Positions 26,097-38,064 of a stretch of 48,001 nucleotides of DNA are shown piece after piece. The DNA is taken from the NCBI GenBank assembly GCA_016777595.1, contig JADHRE010000002.1, positions 1 through 48,001 of the forward strand, given 5' to 3'. The notes under the pieces were generated by a model. The model searched no databases and had not been told where the DNA came from. It saw nothing but the letters and a program-made list of their open reading frames with translations. Source of the stretch: Candidatus Pelagibacter sp. GTDB lineage: Bacteria; Pseudomonadota; Alphaproteobacteria; Pelagibacterales; Pelagibacteraceae. The first letter of the stretch is position 1. Each line of letters begins with the position of its first letter. Position numbers and translations under genes: made by a program.

Positions 26097-29000
26097 ATGG
26101 AAAAAAACCTTACAAAAAATTTTGAGAATCAAAACATCACTCAAGAAAATAATTTTAATAGCATAAAGATAACTTTAGCTAGCCCAGAAAAAATTAAATC
26201 TTGGTCTTATGGCGAAATCAAAAAACCAGAAACAATAAATTACAGAACTTTTAGACCAGAGAAAGATGGTCTTTTTTGTTCCAGAATATTCGGTCCAGTC
26301 AAAGACTACGAGTGCTTGTGCGGTAAGTACAAAAGAATGAAATTTAGAGGCATTATTTGTGAAAAATGTGGAGTAGAAGTAACAAAATCCAACGTTCGTA
26401 GAGAGAGAATGGGGCACATTGATTTAGCTTGCCCAGTTGCACATATTTGGTTTTTAAAATCCTTACCAAGCAGAATTTCCTTGGCGATTGATATGAAGCT
26501 TAAGGAAGTTGAAAAAGTTTTATATTTTGAGAGCTTTATAGTTGTAGAACCTGGTCTAACGACATTAAAAAAAGGACAACTTATTTCAGAAGAAGCGTTG
26601 ATAAAAGCCCAAGAAGAGTTTGGTGAAGATGCTTTTTCAGCAGGAATTGGTGCAGAGGCCGTTAGAGAAATTCTTGTTAATTTAGATCTTAAAAAAGAAC
26701 AGCAAAAATTAAGAGATTCTCTAAAAAACATAAAGTCGAAAGTAACTGAGGAGAGAACAATAAAAAGATTAAAATTAATCGAGTCATTTATAAATTCAGG
26801 AAACAAGCCGGAGTGGATGATTTTAAAATCAGTTCCAGTTATTCCTCCAGAATTAAGACCTTTAGTGCCTTTAGATGGAGGCAGGTTTGCCACATCAGAT
26901 TTAAACGACTTATATAGACGTGTAATCAATAGAAATAACAGATTAAAGAGACTTTTAGATTTGAAAGCTCCAGATATAATTGTAAGAAACGAAAAAAGAA
27001 TGCTCCAAGAGTCCGTTGATGCATTATTTGACAATGGAAGAAGAGGAAGAGTAATCACCGGTACAGGTAAAAGACCTTTAAAATCTCTAGCAGAAATGCT
27101 TAAAGGTAAACAAGGAAGATTTAGACAAAATCTATTAGGTAAAAGAGTTGATTATTCAGGAAGATCAGTAATTGTAGTAGGTCCGGAATTAAAACTTCAT
27201 CAGTGTGGTTTACCAAAAAAAATGGCTCTAGAGCTTTTCAAGCCTTTTTTATATGCGCGTTTAGATAAACTGGGATTGGCTACAACTATTAAACAAGCAA
27301 AAAGATTAGTAGAAAAAGAAAAGAGCGAGGTGTGGGATTGCCTTGAGCATATAATAAGAGAACACCCTATTTTATTAAATCGAGCTCCTACGCTTCACAG
27401 ATTAGGCGTTCAAGCTTTTGAAGCAAAACTTATTGAAGGTAATGCAATCGAACTTCATCCTTTAGTTTGTGCTGCATTTAATGCTGACTTTGATGGTGAC
27501 CAAATGGCTGTTCATATACCCTTGAGTTTAGAAGCTCAATTAGAAGCTAGAGTTTTAATGATGTCTACAAATAACATTTTAAGCCCATCTAATGGCAAAC
27601 CAATTATTGTTCCAAGTCAGGATATAGTTTTAGGAATTTATTATTTGTCACAAGCTGAAGAGTCCGAAAAAAAACCTAAAGGAATATTTACAGATATTGA
27701 GGAAATCGATCAAGCTTTAGAAAATAAATCAATCAGTTTGCACTCTAAGATAGTGTCAACTTTTTCAACCTTAAATCAAGAAGGTAATATGGTAATTGAA
27801 AAATACACTAGTACTGCTGGAAGATTTTTATTAGCAAATGTTTTACCTAAAAATTATAATATAAAATTTGCTTTAGTTAATAAACTATTGACTAAAAAGA
27901 ATGTCTCTGAAGTTATAGATACTATTTTCAGATATTGTGGGCAAAAAGAAACAGTAATTTTTTGCGATAGAATAAAAACACTTGGATTCAAACATGCTTT
28001 TAAAGCAGGTATATCTTTCGGAAAAGATGACTTAATTATTCCAAAAACAAAAGTAAACTTAATAAGCAGCACAAAAAAACAAATCGAAGAATATGAAAAA
28101 CAATACTCTGATGGATTAATCACTAGAGGGGAAAAATATAATAAAGTTGTAGATATCTGGTCTAAATGCACTGACACAGTTGCAAATGAAATGATGAAAG
28201 AAATATCATCTGCAGAAAAAATATATGATGATGATAGAATAGAAACAAATTCTGTATACATGATGGCTGATTCTGGTGCTAGGGGATCTCAAGCACAAAT
28301 GAAACAATTGGCGGGAATGCGAGGACTTATTGCAAAACCGTCTGGAGAAATTATTGAAACACCAATTATAGCTAATTTTAAAGAAGGTTTGTCAGTTTTA
28401 GAATATTTTAACTCAACGCACGGCGCAAGAAAAGGTTTGGCAGATACAGCTTTAAAAACAGCTAATTCAGGTTACTTAACTAGAAGATTGTGCGACGTTG
28501 CTCAAGACGTTCAGATAACTAAAGCTGAGTGTGACCCAAAAAAAAGATCTTCAGTAACAATTTCTGAAATTATAGAAGGTGGAAACATACTGGTAAGTTT
28601 ATCTGAAAGAGTTCTAGGAAGAGTAATTGCTGAAAATATTAAAAACCCAGTAACTGGCGAGATAATAATAAAAAAAGATAAATTAATTGATGAATTTGAT
28701 TGTGAAAAAATTGATGCCGCAGGAGTTAAAGTAGTTAATGTATATTCAGTTATTACTTGTGCCTCAACCAAGGGAGTTTGTCAGGTTTGTTATGGAAGAG
28801 ATTTGGCAAGAGGAAAACTTGTTAGTATAGGTGAAGCGGTAGGAATGATCGCCGCACAATCAATTGGTGAACCTGGCACACAATTAACAATGAGAACTTT
28901 TCACGTAGGTGGAACAGCGCAGATCAAAGAAGAGTCACAAATAATTTCACAAACTAATGGAAAGTTGAACATTATTAATAAAAATTTAATTGAAGATTCG

Positions 29001-30284
29001 AAGAAAAACATAATTGTAATGGGAAGAAATACTCAATTAAGTATTGAAGATGATCAAAAGAGACAGTTAGCAATTTATAAAGTTAATTATGGATCAAAAT
29101 TATTTTTTAAAGATGGTGATATGATTGAAAAAGGAAAAAAAATTGCTGAATGGGATCCGTATACACTTCCAGTTATTGCCGAAACAGGAGGTATAGTAAA
29201 TTATATGGATTTAATGGAAGGAAGTTCTTTAACAGAAACTCTTGATGATGCCACAGGTCTATCATCAAAATCTGTTACAGACTGGAAGTCTTCATCTAAG
29301 AATTCTGAACTAAAACCAAGAATAACTTTAAGAAACGAAAAAGGTGAAATTATTAAAAAAGCAGATGGAAATGAAGCTAGATACTACTTAGTTCCTGACA
29401 CTATTCTATCTGTTAAAGATGGTCAAAAAATTTCAGCTGGAGATGTACTAGCAAGATTACCTAAAGAAACTTCAAAAACAAAAGATATCACCGGTGGTCT
29501 TCCACGAGTAGCGGAATTATTTGAAGCAAGAAAACCAAAAGATAGTGCAATTATAGCAGAAAATGATGGGATGATAGAATTTGGCAAAGAAGTAAGAGGA
29601 AAACAAAAAATTTCAATAGTCTCAACTAATGGTGAGACTTCTAATTATCTAATTCCTAAAGGCAAACATGTTAATTTTAACCAAGGTGAAAAAATAAAAA
29701 AAGGTGAGTATTTGTTAGACGGAGCTCCATTGCCTCATGATATTTTAAGAGTCTTAGGTGTAGAAAAGCTAACAGAGTACTTTGTTACTGAAGTTCAGGA
29801 AGTATATCGACTTCAGGGTGTTGTAATTAATGATAAACATATAGAGACAATAGTAAGACAAATGCTAAAAAGAGTTGAAATTAAAGACCCTGGGGACTCA
29901 GATCTTTTATCAGGTGAAGTAATCGATTTACTGGATATTAATGTAATTAATGAAAAACTAAGAGAAGAAAAGAAAAAACCAGCTATTTTCGAAAGAGTTC
30001 TTCTGGGTATAACAAAGGCCTCTTTACAAACTAACTCCTTTATTTCAGCTGCCTCATTTCAAGAAACAACAAGAGTATTAACTGACGCTTCACTTAAAGG
30101 AAAAGTAGACTCATTAGAAGGTTTGAAAGAAAATGTTATAGTAGGAAGGCTAGTTCCCGCCGGTACCGGCCTTACAAAAATTAGTTGGGACAAAGAAGCT
30201 GGGGCACAAGATAAAGCTCGTCTTGAGGAATTAAAGAAACAAGAGCTAGAATCAGCTACAGAAGTACCCGAACAGACAGCTTAA
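26097..30284 (+). CDS. rpoC: RNA polymerase beta' subunit
   Basis: The 1395-aa beta' subunit carries the catalytic Mg-binding loop NADFDGD at residues 462-468. The N-terminal zinc site Cys73, Cys75, Cys88 and Cys91 is complete, and the second zinc site is seen in AECDPKKRS and [11 protein letters not shown]. The bridge helix/trigger loop area ([23 protein letters not shown] and [17 protein letters not shown], each under the family's usual form) is intact. A 151-bp gap with promoter and leader signals separates it from rpsL. Confidence 0.99.
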   Translation: MEKNLTKNFENQNITQENNFNSIKITLASPEKIKSWSYGEIKKPETINYRTFRPEKDGLFCSRIFGPVKDYECLCGKYKRMKFRGIICEKCGVEVTKSNVRRERMGHIDLACPVAHIWFLKSLPSRISLAIDMKLKEVEKVLYFESFIVVEPGLTTLKKGQLISEEALIKAQEEFGEDAFSAGIGAEAVREILVNLDLKKEQQKLRDSLKNIKSKVTEERTIKRLKLIESFINSGNKPEWMILKSVPVIPPELRPLVPLDGGRFATSDLNDLYRRVINRNNRLKRLLDLKAPDIIVRNEKRMLQESVDALFDNGRRGRVITGTGKRPLKSLAEMLKGKQGRFRQNLLGKRVDYSGRSVIVVGPELKLHQCGLPKKMALELFKPFLYARLDKLGLATTIKQAKRLVEKEKSEVWDCLEHIIREHPILLNRAPTLHRLGVQAFEAKLIEGNAIELHPLVCAAFNADFDGDQMAVHIPLSLEAQLEARVLMMSTNNILSPSNGKPIIVPSQDIVLGIYYLSQAEESEKKPKGIFTDIEEIDQALENKSISLHSKIVSTFSTLNQEGNMVIEKYTSTAGRFLLANVLPKNYNIKFALVNKLLTKKNVSEVIDTIFRYCGQKETVIFCDRIKTLGFKHAFKAGISFGKDDLIIPKTKVNLISSTKKQIEEYEKQYSDGLITRGEKYNKVVDIWSKCTDTVANEMMKEISSAEKIYDDDRIETNSVYMMADSGARGSQAQMKQLAGMRGLIAKPSGEIIETPIIANFKEGLSVLEYFNSTHGARKGLADTALKTANSGYLTRRLCDVAQDVQITKAECDPKKRSSVTISEIIEGGNILVSLSERVLGRVIAENIKNPVTGEIIIKKDKLIDEFDCEKIDAAGVKVVNVYSVITCASTKGVCQVCYGRDLARGKLVSIGEAVGMIAAQSIGEPGTQLTMRTFHVGGTAQIKEESQIISQTNGKLNIINKNLIEDSKKNIIVMGRNTQLSIEDDQKRQLAIYKVNYGSKLFFKDGDMIEKGKKIAEWDPYTLPVIAETGGIVNYMDLMEGSSLTETLDDATGLSSKSVTDWKSSSKNSELKPRITLRNEKGEIIKKADGNEARYYLVPDTILSVKDGQKISAGDVLARLPKETSKTKDITGGLPRVAELFEARKPKDSAIIAENDGMIEFGKEVRGKQKISIVSTNGETSNYLIPKGKHVNFNQGEKIKKGEYLLDGAPLPHDILRVLGVEKLTEYFVTEVQEVYRLQGVVINDKHIETIVRQMLKRVEIKDPGDSDLLSGEVIDLLDINVINEKLREEKKKPAIFERVLLGITKASLQTNSFISAASFQETTRVLTDASLKGKVDSLEGLKENVIVGRLVPAGTGLTKISWDKEAGAQDKARLEELKKQELESATEVPEQTA

Positions 30285-30308
30285 TTATCAATCAAATCCC
30301 CTTAAATA

Positions 30309-30336
30309 TTGACTTTTATCAATTCAATGCTAATTT
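30309..30336 (+). promoter_or_regulatory. Candidate promoter for the rpsL (str) operon
   Basis: TTGACT (30309-30314), a 16-bp spacer and TAATTT (30331-30336) lie 100 bp before rpsL. The spacing matches the rpsD and rpsM promoters. A rival pair TTGAAT (30347-30352)/TATAAC (30371-30376) with 18-bp spacing overlaps the leader hairpin, so only one can be the main start. Confidence 0.5.
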
Positions 30337-30351
30337 ACGGCAAATTTTGAA

Positions 30352-30390
30352 TGTTAGATGTAAGGCAGATTATAACCTTAAACACTAACA
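30352..30390 (+). promoter_or_regulatory. Structured 5' leader element before rpsL
   Basis: A two-part stem is visible: outer TGTTAG/CTAACA (30352-30357 with 30385-30390), a 3/4-nt internal loop, inner TAAGG/CCTTA (30361-30365 with 30376-30380) and a 10-nt loop. No T tract follows, so it is not an intrinsic terminator. Its place 45 bp before rpsL suggests a ribosomal-protein leader or a regulatory/processing structure. Confidence 0.5.
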
Positions 30391-30435
30391 AAAAATCTTC
30401 AAAGGTTTTCCTTATCTCAACTTCAAAATATTATT

Positions 30436-30807
30436 ATGCCAACAATTAATCAGTTGATTAAAAAAAGCAGGATTAAACCAATAGCTAGAAATAAAGTTCC
30501 TGCTCTTGAAAAACAACCTTTAAAGAGGGGCGTTTGTATTAAAGTTTACACAACAACACCTAAAAAACCTAACTCAGCTTTACGAAAAGTAGCTAGAGTA
30601 AGGCTATCTAATGGTTTTGAAGTAACAGCTTACATACCAGGTGAAGGACACAATTTGCAAGAACACTCTGTTGTACTTCTGCGTGGCGGACGTGTAAAAG
30701 ATTTACCTGGTGTTCGATACCACATACTAAGAGGAAATTTAGACACCCAAGGTGTTGCTAATCGTAAGAAAAGAAGATCTTTATACGGAACAAAAAAGCC
30801 GAAATAA
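30436..30807 (+). CDS. rpsL: 30S ribosomal protein S12 (uS12)
   Basis: S12 lines the decoding centre. The 123-aa protein has the [19 protein letters not shown] loop (39-57) with Lys43/Lys44 at the classic streptomycin-resistance position, and [14 protein letters not shown] with the second such site; both look wild type. It opens the str gene set behind a 151-bp gap, the longest untranslated stretch within the translation supercluster. Confidence 0.98.
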   Translation: MPTINQLIKKSRIKPIARNKVPALEKQPLKRGVCIKVYTTTPKKPNSALRKVARVRLSNGFEVTAYIPGEGHNLQEHSVVLLRGGRVKDLPGVRYHILRGNLDTQGVANRKKRRSLYGTKKPK

Positions 30808-30810
30808 TTT

Positions 30811-31281
30811 ATGTCAAGAAAAAGAAAAGCACCAGTTAGAAAAGTCTATCCTGATCCAAAATTTCATTCAGAGGTAGTTTCAAAGTTTATTAATTCTATT
30901 ATGTATGATGGTAAAAGATCTACAGCAGAAAAAATCCTTTATGATGCTCTTGAAAAAATAAAATTAAAAAATAGTGAAGACCCATTAAAAATTTTTAATA
31001 CAGCAATAACAAACGTAAAACCTAATCTTGAATGTAGGTCACGACGAGTTGGTGGTGCAACTTATCAAGTTCCAGTGGAAGTAAAAGCTAAAAGAGCTCA
31101 AGCTTTGGCATTAAGATGGATAATGGACGCTACTAGAAAAAGAAAAAACAAAACAATGGCAGAAAAATTATACGCAGAAATTTTAGATGCATCTCAAAAC
31201 AAAGGTTCAGCAATAAAAAAAAGAGAAGACACACATAAAATGGCAGAGTCAAATAAAGCTTTTGCTCATTTTAGATGGTAA
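30811..31281 (+). CDS. rpsG: 30S ribosomal protein S7 (uS7)
   Basis: S7 organises the head of the 30S subunit. The 156-aa protein begins [18 protein letters not shown] and includes [14 protein letters not shown] and the C-terminal [15 protein letters not shown]. In E. coli S7 represses translation through the rpsL-rpsG gap; here that gap is only 3 bp, so the same mechanism would need a site inside coding sequence. Confidence 0.98.
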   Translation: MSRKRKAPVRKVYPDPKFHSEVVSKFINSIMYDGKRSTAEKILYDALEKIKLKNSEDPLKIFNTAITNVKPNLECRSRRVGGATYQVPVEVKAKRAQALALRWIMDATRKRKNKTMAEKLYAEILDASQNKGSAIKKREDTHKMAESNKAFAHFRW

Positions 31282-31287
31282 AAAATT

Positions 31288-33360
31288 ATGGCTAAGTACA
31301 CTTTAGATAAATATAGAAATATTGGAATCATGGCCCATATTGATGCTGGTAAAACAACTACTACTGAAAGAGTTTTATACTACACAGGGAAAAGTCATAA
31401 AATTGGTGAAGTACATGACGGTGCTGCAACAATGGATTGGATGGAGCAAGAACAAGAAAGAGGTATTACTATTACTTCTGCAGCCACAACCTGCTTTTGG
31501 CGAGACCATAGAATTAATATTATAGACACGCCTGGCCATGTAGATTTTACAATTGAAGTAGAAAGATCTTTAAAAGTTTTAGATGGGGCAGTTTGTGTTT
31601 TTGATGGAGTTGCAGGTGTTGAACCTCAGTCAGAAACAGTTTGGAGACAAGCTGATAAATACAAAGTTCCAAGAATATGTTTTGTGAACAAACTTGATCG
31701 AACTGGTGCAGATTTTTACCGTTGTGTAGATATGATCAAAGAGAGACTTGGTTGCAAACCTTTAGTTTTACAATTACCTGTTGGTTCTGAGGCTGATTTA
31801 AAAGGCGTAGTAGACTTAGTAAAGATGAAAGCAATTATTTGGCAGAACGAAGACCTAGGCGCTAAGTTTGATATTGTCGATATTCCAGATGATCTAAAAG
31901 AAAAATCAAATATTTACAGAAAAGAATTAATTGAAGCTGCTGTAGAAGAAGATGAAAAATTAATGGAGATGTATCTGGATGGAAAAGAGCCATCAGAAGA
32001 TGATTTAAGAAAATGTATTAGAAAAGGTACTTTAGGATTTAATTTTGTTCCTATCACTACCGGTTCTGCATTTAAAAATAAAGGCGTTCAACCATTATTA
32101 GATGCGGTTATAGACTATCTTCCTAGTCCAAAAGATATTGGGTCTATAGAAGCAACAAAAATAAACTCTGAAGAGAAGCTAGATATGAAATTTGATGATA
32201 ACGAACCATTTTCAGCTTTAGCTTTTAAAGTTGCAAATGACCCTTTTGTTGGTTCTTTAACATTTATAAGAATTTATTCAGGTAAAATACAAGCTGGTAC
32301 TTCAGTATATAACTCTTCAAAAGAAAAAACAGAAAGAGTTGGAAGAATGCTTTTAATGCACGCAAACAGCAGAGAAGACATCAAAGAAGCTACAACAGGA
32401 GACATAGTTGCATTAGCTGGGCTAAAACACACAATAACGGGACACACTTTATGTAATGAAAATAAACCAATTTTATTAGAGCCAATGGAATTCCCTGATC
32501 CTGTAATAGAAATTGCAGTTGAACCTAAAACTAAAGCAGACCAAGAAAAAATGGGAGAAGCTTTAGCTAGATTAGCTAAAGAAGATCCATCATTTAGAGT
32601 TACTTCTGATGAAGAATCAGGACAAACAATTATAAAAGGCATGGGTGAATTACACTTAGATATTATTGTAGATAGGATGAAAAGAGAATTTAAAGTGGAA
32701 GCCAACGTTGGCGCACCTCAAGTTGCTTATAGAGAAACAATTTTAGGATCAACAGAAGTCACTTATATTCATAAAAAACAAAGCGGAGGTTCTGGCCAGT
32801 TTGCCAAAGTTACTTTAAGCGTTGAACCACTTGAACCAGGGCAGGGCCGTGAAGTTGAAAATAAAATTAAAGGTGGAGCAATACCAAAAGAATTTATTCC
32901 AGGTGTTGAAAAAGGTGTTTTAAGCGTTGCAGAAAGCGGAATATTAGCAGGTTTTCCAGTTATAGATTACAAAGTAACAATTTTAGACGGATTGCATCAC
33001 GATGTTGACTCTAGTGTATTAGCTTTTGAAATAGCATCAAGAATGTGTTTTAGAGAAGCCTGTCAAAAAGCTACTTTGAAACTGTTAGAACCGATGATGA
33101 AGGTTGAAGTAGTTACGCCTGAAGATTTTATGGGCGATGTCATCGGTGATTTGAATAGTAGACGTGGCCAAGTAGCTTCTACAGAGGCTAGAGGTAATGC
33201 AACTGCAATTAATGCAACTGTGCCACTAGCAAATATGTTTGGATATATAAATAACTTACGTTCTTCCACACAAGGAAGAGCTCAATACACGATGCAATTT
33301 AGTCATTATGATAAAGTTCCACAAAACGTACAGGATGAAGTAACAAAGAAACTAGCTTAA
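31288..33360 (+). CDS. fusA: Elongation factor G
   Basis: EF-G drives tRNA-mRNA translocation. The 690-aa protein has GTPase motifs AHIDAGKT (16-23), [17 protein letters not shown] and NKLD, and the domain IV sequence with GGSGQFAKV and [13 protein letters not shown]. Domain order and length are normal. rpsJ follows after 3 bp, with no tuf gene between them as there would be in the classic str operon. Confidence 0.98.
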   Translation: MAKYTLDKYRNIGIMAHIDAGKTTTTERVLYYTGKSHKIGEVHDGAATMDWMEQEQERGITITSAATTCFWRDHRINIIDTPGHVDFTIEVERSLKVLDGAVCVFDGVAGVEPQSETVWRQADKYKVPRICFVNKLDRTGADFYRCVDMIKERLGCKPLVLQLPVGSEADLKGVVDLVKMKAIIWQNEDLGAKFDIVDIPDDLKEKSNIYRKELIEAAVEEDEKLMEMYLDGKEPSEDDLRKCIRKGTLGFNFVPITTGSAFKNKGVQPLLDAVIDYLPSPKDIGSIEATKINSEEKLDMKFDDNEPFSALAFKVANDPFVGSLTFIRIYSGKIQAGTSVYNSSKEKTERVGRMLLMHANSREDIKEATTGDIVALAGLKHTITGHTLCNENKPILLEPMEFPDPVIEIAVEPKTKADQEKMGEALARLAKEDPSFRVTSDEESGQTIIKGMGELHLDIIVDRMKREFKVEANVGAPQVAYRETILGSTEVTYIHKKQSGGSGQFAKVTLSVEPLEPGQGREVENKIKGGAIPKEFIPGVEKGVLSVAESGILAGFPVIDYKVTILDGLHHDVDSSVLAFEIASRMCFREACQKATLKLLEPMMKVEVVTPEDFMGDVIGDLNSRRGQVASTEARGNATAINATVPLANMFGYINNLRSSTQGRAQYTMQFSHYDKVPQNVQDEVTKKLA

Positions 33361-33363
33361 TTT

Positions 33364-33672
33364 ATGGAAAATCAAAATATAAGAATACATTTGAAGGCTT
33401 ATGATAATAAAATTCTAGATTTATCTACTGAAGAAATTGTTAATACTGCTAAAAGAACTGGCGCTCAAGTTAAAGGACCAATTCCCCTTCCAACAAGAAT
33501 TGAAAAGTACACAGTTTTAAGATCTCCGCATATTGATAAAAAAAGTAGAGAACAATTTGAGTCAAGAACACATAAAAGATTAATAGATATTATTGAACCA
33601 ACACCGCAAACAGTAGAAGCTTTGATGAAATTAGATTTAGCTTCAGGTGTAGATATTGAAATAAAGATATAA
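33364..33672 (+). CDS. rpsJ: 30S ribosomal protein S10 (uS10/NusE)
   Basis: S10 is part of the 30S head and, as NusE, of antitermination complexes. The 102-aa protein has the [14 protein letters not shown] start and the [18 protein letters not shown] loop. It follows fusA by 3 bp, so the long S10 leader through which L4 acts in E. coli is absent and the S10 cluster is joined to the str cluster. Confidence 0.98.
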   Translation: MENQNIRIHLKAYDNKILDLSTEEIVNTAKRTGAQVKGPIPLPTRIEKYTVLRSPHIDKKSREQFESRTHKRLIDIIEPTPQTVEALMKLDLASGVDIEIKI

Positions 33673-33675
33673 ATT

Positions 33676-34380
33676 ATGAGCATTGGATTAATAGGAACAA
33701 AAATAGGGATGACTAGAGAATTCATGGATAGTGGTCAATCTGTTCCTGTAACAGTTATAAAGGTAGAAAAAGGTAGAGTTTTGGATGTAATCTCAAAAGA
33801 GAAAAGAGGCTATAGTGCGGTTAAATTAGGTTTTTTCAAATTAAAAAATTCTAAACTTACTAAGCAGATGAAAGGTTATTTTGCTAAGAAGAATACGGAA
33901 CCTAAAAAAATCCTTAAAGAATTTAGAGTAGAAAATAATGACCAATACAAAGAGGGTAACGAACTAGGTTTGGAAATCTTTAAAGATAAAAAATTTTTAG
34001 ATGTTAAATCAAAGACCATAGGAAAAGGTTTTGCCGGTGTAATGAAAAGATGGAATTTTGGCGGTCTAAGAGCTTCACATGGTGTTTCTGTTTCTCATAG
34101 GTCGCATGGTTCTACAGGACAAAGACAAGATCCTGGAAAAGTTTTTAAAGGAAAAAAGATGGCTGGGCACATGGGTGATAAATTACGAACAATGTTAAAT
34201 TTAGAAGTAATAAAGTCAGATTTAGAAAATAGTTTATTATATTTAAAAGGTTCTATACCAGGTTCAAAAAACTCAACTGTATTATTAAGAGAGTCAGTAA
34301 AAAATGTCACTAGAAAAACTATTAAAGAAAAATATGAAGCAAAAGTTAAAGCTGCTGCCGCTAAGAAAGGAAAGAAATAA
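33676..34380 (+). CDS. rplC: 50S ribosomal protein L3 (uL3)
   Basis: L3 is an early assembly protein reaching the peptidyl-transferase centre. The 234-aa protein begins [14 protein letters not shown] and has [20 protein letters not shown] and GKKMAGHMG, the loop bearing the methylated Gln in other bacteria. A Lys/Ala-rich C-terminal tail extends it beyond the 209 aa of E. coli. It abuts rplD. Confidence 0.97.
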   Translation: MSIGLIGTKIGMTREFMDSGQSVPVTVIKVEKGRVLDVISKEKRGYSAVKLGFFKLKNSKLTKQMKGYFAKKNTEPKKILKEFRVENNDQYKEGNELGLEIFKDKKFLDVKSKTIGKGFAGVMKRWNFGGLRASHGVSVSHRSHGSTGQRQDPGKVFKGKKMAGHMGDKLRTMLNLEVIKSDLENSLLYLKGSIPGSKNSTVLLRESVKNVTRKTIKEKYEAKVKAAAAKKGKK

Positions 34381-35016
34381 ATGAAATTTCCTCTTCTAAG
34401 CATTGATGGAACGAAAGCAGATACAATAGAGATCTCAGATAAACTAGTTAAACTAAAAGTGAATCATAAATTAATTAAATTTGTTATAGATTGGCAATTA
34501 AATCATGCGAAACCAAGAACTGCTAAAACTAAACAAAGAAATGAAATAAAAGGTTCTACTAGGAAAATTGTACCTCAAAAAGGCGGAGGTGGAGCTAGGC
34601 ATGCTAGTAAAAAAGCACCTTTATTTGTTGGTGGAGGTGTTGCTCATGGTCCAAAAGGTGCAGTCTACAAAATTAAAAAGATTAATAAAAAAGTAAGAAA
34701 ACTTGCTCTTGCTCAAACATTATCAAAAAAGAATTTAGATAAGAATTTACATATTTTAGCAGATGTAAAAAAAGAAATAAAAAAAACAAAAGAGTTCAAT
34801 AAGTTTCTTGTTAAAAATAAATTAGTGAATGTGTTAATAATTTCTGACAGTGACTCAATAAAAAATATAGATAAGTCTGCTCGAAACATTAAAGATGTAA
34901 AATTGATAAAAGACGATGGTGCTAATATTTACGATTTATTTAAATATAAAGACGTAATAATGACGTCTTCATCAATAAAAAAAATTCAAGAAAGGGTTTT
35001 AAATGAAAAAAATTAA
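34381..35016 (+). CDS. rplD: 50S ribosomal protein L4 (uL4)
   Basis: L4 lines the peptide exit tunnel. The 211-aa protein carries the long rRNA-threading loop (RTAKTKQRNEIKGSTRKI, then KGGGGARHASKKAP with GGGVAHGPKG) at about residues 42-90. Its ATG directly follows the rplC stop and its last 14 bp overlap rplW. L4-mediated attenuation is not possible in the E. coli manner because the S10 leader is missing. Confidence 0.97.
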   Translation: MKFPLLSIDGTKADTIEISDKLVKLKVNHKLIKFVIDWQLNHAKPRTAKTKQRNEIKGSTRKIVPQKGGGGARHASKKAPLFVGGGVAHGPKGAVYKIKKINKKVRKLALAQTLSKKNLDKNLHILADVKKEIKKTKEFNKFLVKNKLVNVLIISDSDSIKNIDKSARNIKDVKLIKDDGANIYDLFKYKDVIMTSSSIKKIQERVLNEKN

Positions 35017-35296
35017 TCATATAGACTCGATTAGAAACCCAATTATCACTGAAAAAGCTACAATTTTATCAGAACAAAATAAAACTGTTTTCAAAGTACA
35101 TGAAAAAGCTAATAAGAAAACTATTAAAAAAAATATAGAAAAACTTTTTAAAGTTAATGTAATAAAAGTAAATATTATTAATCAAAAGTCCAAACTAAAA
35201 ATGAAGCAAGGAAAAAAATCTATCAAAAGTGGGTATAAAAAAGCAATAATAACACTTAAAAAAGGTCAAAGTATAGATCTAACTACAGGAATTTAA
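35003..35296 (+). CDS. rplW: 50S ribosomal protein L23 (uL23)
   Basis: L23 sits at the tunnel exit and docks trigger factor and SRP. The 97-aa protein has RNPIITEKATILSEQ and the C-terminal GYKKAIITLKKGQSIDL. The ATG at 35003 lies inside the rplD frame (14-bp overlap) after an AAGGG-like ribosome-binding sequence, and the N-terminus matches the family, so the overlap is real. Confidence 0.96.
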   Translation: MKKINHIDSIRNPIITEKATILSEQNKTVFKVHEKANKKTIKKNIEKLFKVNVIKVNIINQKSKLKMKQGKKSIKSGYKKAIITLKKGQSIDLTTGI

Positions 35297-35298
35297 TA

Positions 35299-36132
35299 AT
35301 GGCACTAAAAACATTTAAACCCTATACAAAAACTACAAGAGGAACAGTAATAGTAGATAAAAGTAGCTTATGGAAAGGGTCTTCATATAAGCCATTAACT
35401 AGAGGCCAGCATGTCACTGGTGGTAGAAATAACGCAGGGCGTATTACTTCAAGACATATGGGTGGTGGCTCTAAACATAAATTTAGGATTATTGATTTTT
35501 TCAGAAAAAAGAAAAATATGAAAGCTATTGTAGATAGAATTGAATACGATCCTAATAGAACTGCTTATATTGCTTTAATAACATATGAAGACAAAGAAAA
35601 AGCATACATAATTTCACCTCAAGGTTTAAAAATAGGAGATACCGTAGAAGCTGGTAAAAATGTAGAAATCAAGACTGGTAATTCACTAGAGCTTAAAGAT
35701 ATACCGCCAGGCACTTTTATACATAACGTTGAGTTAATACCCGGCAATGGCGGAAAACTTGCTAGATCTGCTGGTTCCTCAATAACTCTATCTGGGTATG
35801 ATGGGGATTATGCCATATTAAAGTTATCTTCAGGCGAAACAAGAAAAGTAAATAGTGCTTGCACTGGAACAATTGGAACAGTTTCAAATCCAGACCAAAA
35901 AAACGTTAAAATTGGTAAAGCGGGAAGAAATAGATGGAGAGGAAAACGTCCTCAAACAAGAGGTGTTGCGATGAACCCTGTAGATCACCCACATGGAGGA
36001 GGTGAAGGAAAAACATCTGGTGGAAGAAGTCCTGTTTCTCCGTGGGGACAATCAGCAAAAGGTTTAAAAACAAGAAGACCTCAGAGAAGTGATAAATTTA
36101 TTATAACTAGAAGGAATAAAAGGAAAAAATAA
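35299..36132 (+). CDS. rplB: 50S ribosomal protein L2 (uL2)
   Basis: L2 is needed for subunit joining and peptidyl transfer. The 277-aa protein has [19 protein letters not shown] near the N-terminus and the universally conserved [14 protein letters not shown] (226-239) with the key His near 230-232. Its stop overlaps the rpsS ATG by one base. Confidence 0.98.
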   Translation: MALKTFKPYTKTTRGTVIVDKSSLWKGSSYKPLTRGQHVTGGRNNAGRITSRHMGGGSKHKFRIIDFFRKKKNMKAIVDRIEYDPNRTAYIALITYEDKEKAYIISPQGLKIGDTVEAGKNVEIKTGNSLELKDIPPGTFIHNVELIPGNGGKLARSAGSSITLSGYDGDYAILKLSSGETRKVNSACTGTIGTVSNPDQKNVKIGKAGRNRWRGKRPQTRGVAMNPVDHPHGGGEGKTSGGRSPVSPWGQSAKGLKTRRPQRSDKFIITRRNKRKK

Positions 36133-36440
36133 TGGCTAGATCTATATGGAAAGGACCTTTTGTTCACCCAAGTTTACTGAAAAAAATTGATAAACTTAAA
36201 AATGAACCCAACAAAAAACCAATTAAGACTTGGTCAAGACACTCGACAATAATCCCTGATTTTATAGGACATAGCTTTATGATTCATAATGGAAAATCTT
36301 TTATACCAATAACTATTTCGGAGGAAATGGTTGGTCACAAACTAGGTGAGTTTGCTCCTACTAGAACATTTAAAGGTCATACTCCAGCAGATAAAAAAGC
36401 GGCTGCACCTGCTGCAAAGCCAGATGGGGATAAAAAATAA
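36132..36440 (+). CDS. rpsS: 30S ribosomal protein S19 (uS19)
   Basis: S19 is in the 30S head and contacts tRNA through S13. The 102-aa protein has [24 protein letters not shown] and [15 protein letters not shown] roughly 10-residue Ala/Lys/Pro-rich tail ([15 protein letters not shown]) extends it beyond the usual 92 aa. One-base overlaps join it to rplB and rplV. Confidence 0.97.
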   Translation: MARSIWKGPFVHPSLLKKIDKLKNEPNKKPIKTWSRHSTIIPDFIGHSFMIHNGKSFIPITISEEMVGHKLGEFAPTRTFKGHTPADKKAAAPAAKPDGDKK

Positions 36441-36808
36441 TGGAAAAAAATATTTCTTTAGTAAAAGCAATAAACAAAAATGTAAGAACAAGTCCTAGAA
36501 AGCTAGCGCTAGTTTGTAATTTTATTAAAGGAAAGAAAGTAGACGTTGCATTGAGAGACTTAGAGTTTTCAAGAAAAAGAATAGCCAAAGATGTAAGCAA
36601 AACAGTTAAGTCTGCCATATCAAACGCAGAAAACAATAATCAATTTGATATTGATAATTTGTTTATAAAAGAGGCTTATGTTGGTAAATCATTGGTTATG
36701 AAAAGATTTAGACCTAGAGCAAAAGGCAGGGCAAGCCCCATAAAAAAACCGTTTAGTAGGATAACTGTAATTTTAGAGGAAAAGAAAAATAAGAAGGTAA
36801 ATAAATAA
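36440..36808 (+). CDS. rplV: 50S ribosomal protein L22 (uL22)
   Basis: L22 sends a beta hairpin into the exit tunnel. The 122-aa protein has the start [19 protein letters not shown] and the hairpin [18 protein letters not shown], where macrolide-resistance changes occur in other species; no obvious change is seen. Its stop and the rpsC ATG overlap by one base. Confidence 0.97.
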   Translation: MEKNISLVKAINKNVRTSPRKLALVCNFIKGKKVDVALRDLEFSRKRIAKDVSKTVKSAISNAENNNQFDIDNLFIKEAYVGKSLVMKRFRPRAKGRASPIKKPFSRITVILEEKKNKKVNK

Positions 36809-37494
36809 TGGGACAAAAAATAAATCCTATAGGATTAAGACTTGGAATTAATAGAGGATGGGATTCTACATGGTTTGCTAAAAAGAAAGATTTTGGTAGA
36901 TATTTAATAGAAGATTTTAAAATTAGAAATTATATTAAAAAAAACGTAATTAACTCGGGTGTTTCTGAGATTATTATTGAGCGTTCCTCAAAAAAATGCA
37001 CTGTTTCAATTCATACATCAAGACCAGGGTTTGTAATTGGAAAAAAAGGTGCAGACATAGAAAAAATTAAAAAAAATATTATGAAAATCACAGATGGTGA
37101 TGTTAACGTAAATATAAAAGAAATTAAAAAACCAGAACTAAATTCAAATTTAGTTGCCGAAAATATAGCACAACAATTAGTTAAACGAATTGCATATAGA
37201 AGAGCCATGAAAAGAGCAATGCAATCTGCGATGAGGCTTAACGCAAAAGGAATAAAAGTTATGTTAAGCGGTAGATTAGCAGGCAATGAAATTGCTCGAA
37301 CTGAGTGGTTACGTGAAGGAAGTATACCTTCTCACACACTCAGAGCCGATATAGATTACGGATTTGCGGAAGCTCTAACTACCTATGGAATTATCGGTGT
37401 TAAAGTTTGGATTTATAAAGGCGAGTTAATGGCTAAAGATGTTGAAAAAGAAAAAAAAGAAAGGGTGAAAAATGCTACAGCCAGTCAGAACTAA
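36808..37494 (+). CDS. rpsC: 30S ribosomal protein S3 (uS3)
   Basis: S3 is at the mRNA entry channel. The 228-aa protein begins [16 protein letters not shown] and has a KH domain with VIGKKGADI (76-84), then [13 protein letters not shown] and the C-terminal [14 protein letters not shown]. Its last 23 bp overlap rplP, the longest overlap in the cluster. Confidence 0.98.
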   Translation: MGQKINPIGLRLGINRGWDSTWFAKKKDFGRYLIEDFKIRNYIKKNVINSGVSEIIIERSSKKCTVSIHTSRPGFVIGKKGADIEKIKKNIMKITDGDVNVNIKEIKKPELNSNLVAENIAQQLVKRIAYRRAMKRAMQSAMRLNAKGIKVMLSGRLAGNEIARTEWLREGSIPSHTLRADIDYGFAEALTTYGIIGVKVWIYKGELMAKDVEKEKKERVKNATASQN

Positions 37495-37876
37495 ATACAG
37501 AAAAGCATTCAAAGGTAGAATACATGGCAATGCAGCAAGAGCTGTTAAATTAAATTATGGTCAGTTTGGACTAAAAGCTACTCAACCAGAAAGAATTATC
37601 GGTAAACAAATTGAAGCAGCAAGGGTAGCATTAACAAGATACATGAAACGTACCGGTAAAGTTTGGACGAGAATTTTTCCAAACATTCCAGTTTCAAAAA
37701 AGCCTACCGAAGTGAGAATGGGTAAAGGTAAAGGTTCTCCCGAATACTATGCTTGTAGAGTTAAACCTGGTAGAATTATATTTGAAATAGATGGAGTGAG
37801 TGAAGAAATTGCAAGAGAAGCGTTGTATAAAGCCTCAGCTAAACTTCCTATAAAAACAAAATTTATAAAAAGATAA
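37472..37876 (+). CDS. rplP: 50S ribosomal protein L16 (uL16)
   Basis: L16 helps position tRNA in the A site. The 134-aa protein starts [16 protein letters not shown], matching the family exactly at the N-terminus, so the ATG inside rpsC (23-bp overlap, preceded by AAAGGGTG) is the true start. [20 protein letters not shown] is intact. The stop overlaps rpmC by one base. Confidence 0.97.
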   Translation: MLQPVRTKYRKAFKGRIHGNAARAVKLNYGQFGLKATQPERIIGKQIEAARVALTRYMKRTGKVWTRIFPNIPVSKKPTEVRMGKGKGSPEYYACRVKPGRIIFEIDGVSEEIAREALYKASAKLPIKTKFIKR

Positions 37877-38064
37877 TGCCAAAAAAAAAAGAGGATAAAA
37901 AATTGACTAAAGACCAAGCGGAAAAAAAGATTTTAATGTTGAAGAAAGATTTATTTAATATCAGGTTTAAAAAAATAAATAATCAAATTAACAATCCCGC
38001 TCAATACAATGAGATTAAGAAAAGTATTGCAAGATTATATACGACAGTAAAAAATTCAAAATGA
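37876..38064 (+). CDS. rpmC: 50S ribosomal protein L29 (uL29)
   Basis: L29 is a small helical protein at the tunnel exit near L23. The 62-aa sequence is Lys-rich and diverged, with [20 protein letters not shown] matching the core of the family and [11 protein letters not shown] the second helix. Position between rplP and rpsQ supports the call. It overlaps rpsQ by 4 bp (ATGA). Confidence 0.92.
   Translation: MPKKKEDKKLTKDQAEKKILMLKKDLFNIRFKKINNQINNPAQYNEIKKSIARLYTTVKNSK

Noticed and set aside
26306-27058. Minus-strand 250-codon open frame inside rpoC
   Set aside because: It is fully antisense to conserved rpoC sequence, has no recognisable motif, and long antisense frames are expected opposite biased AT-rich codons.
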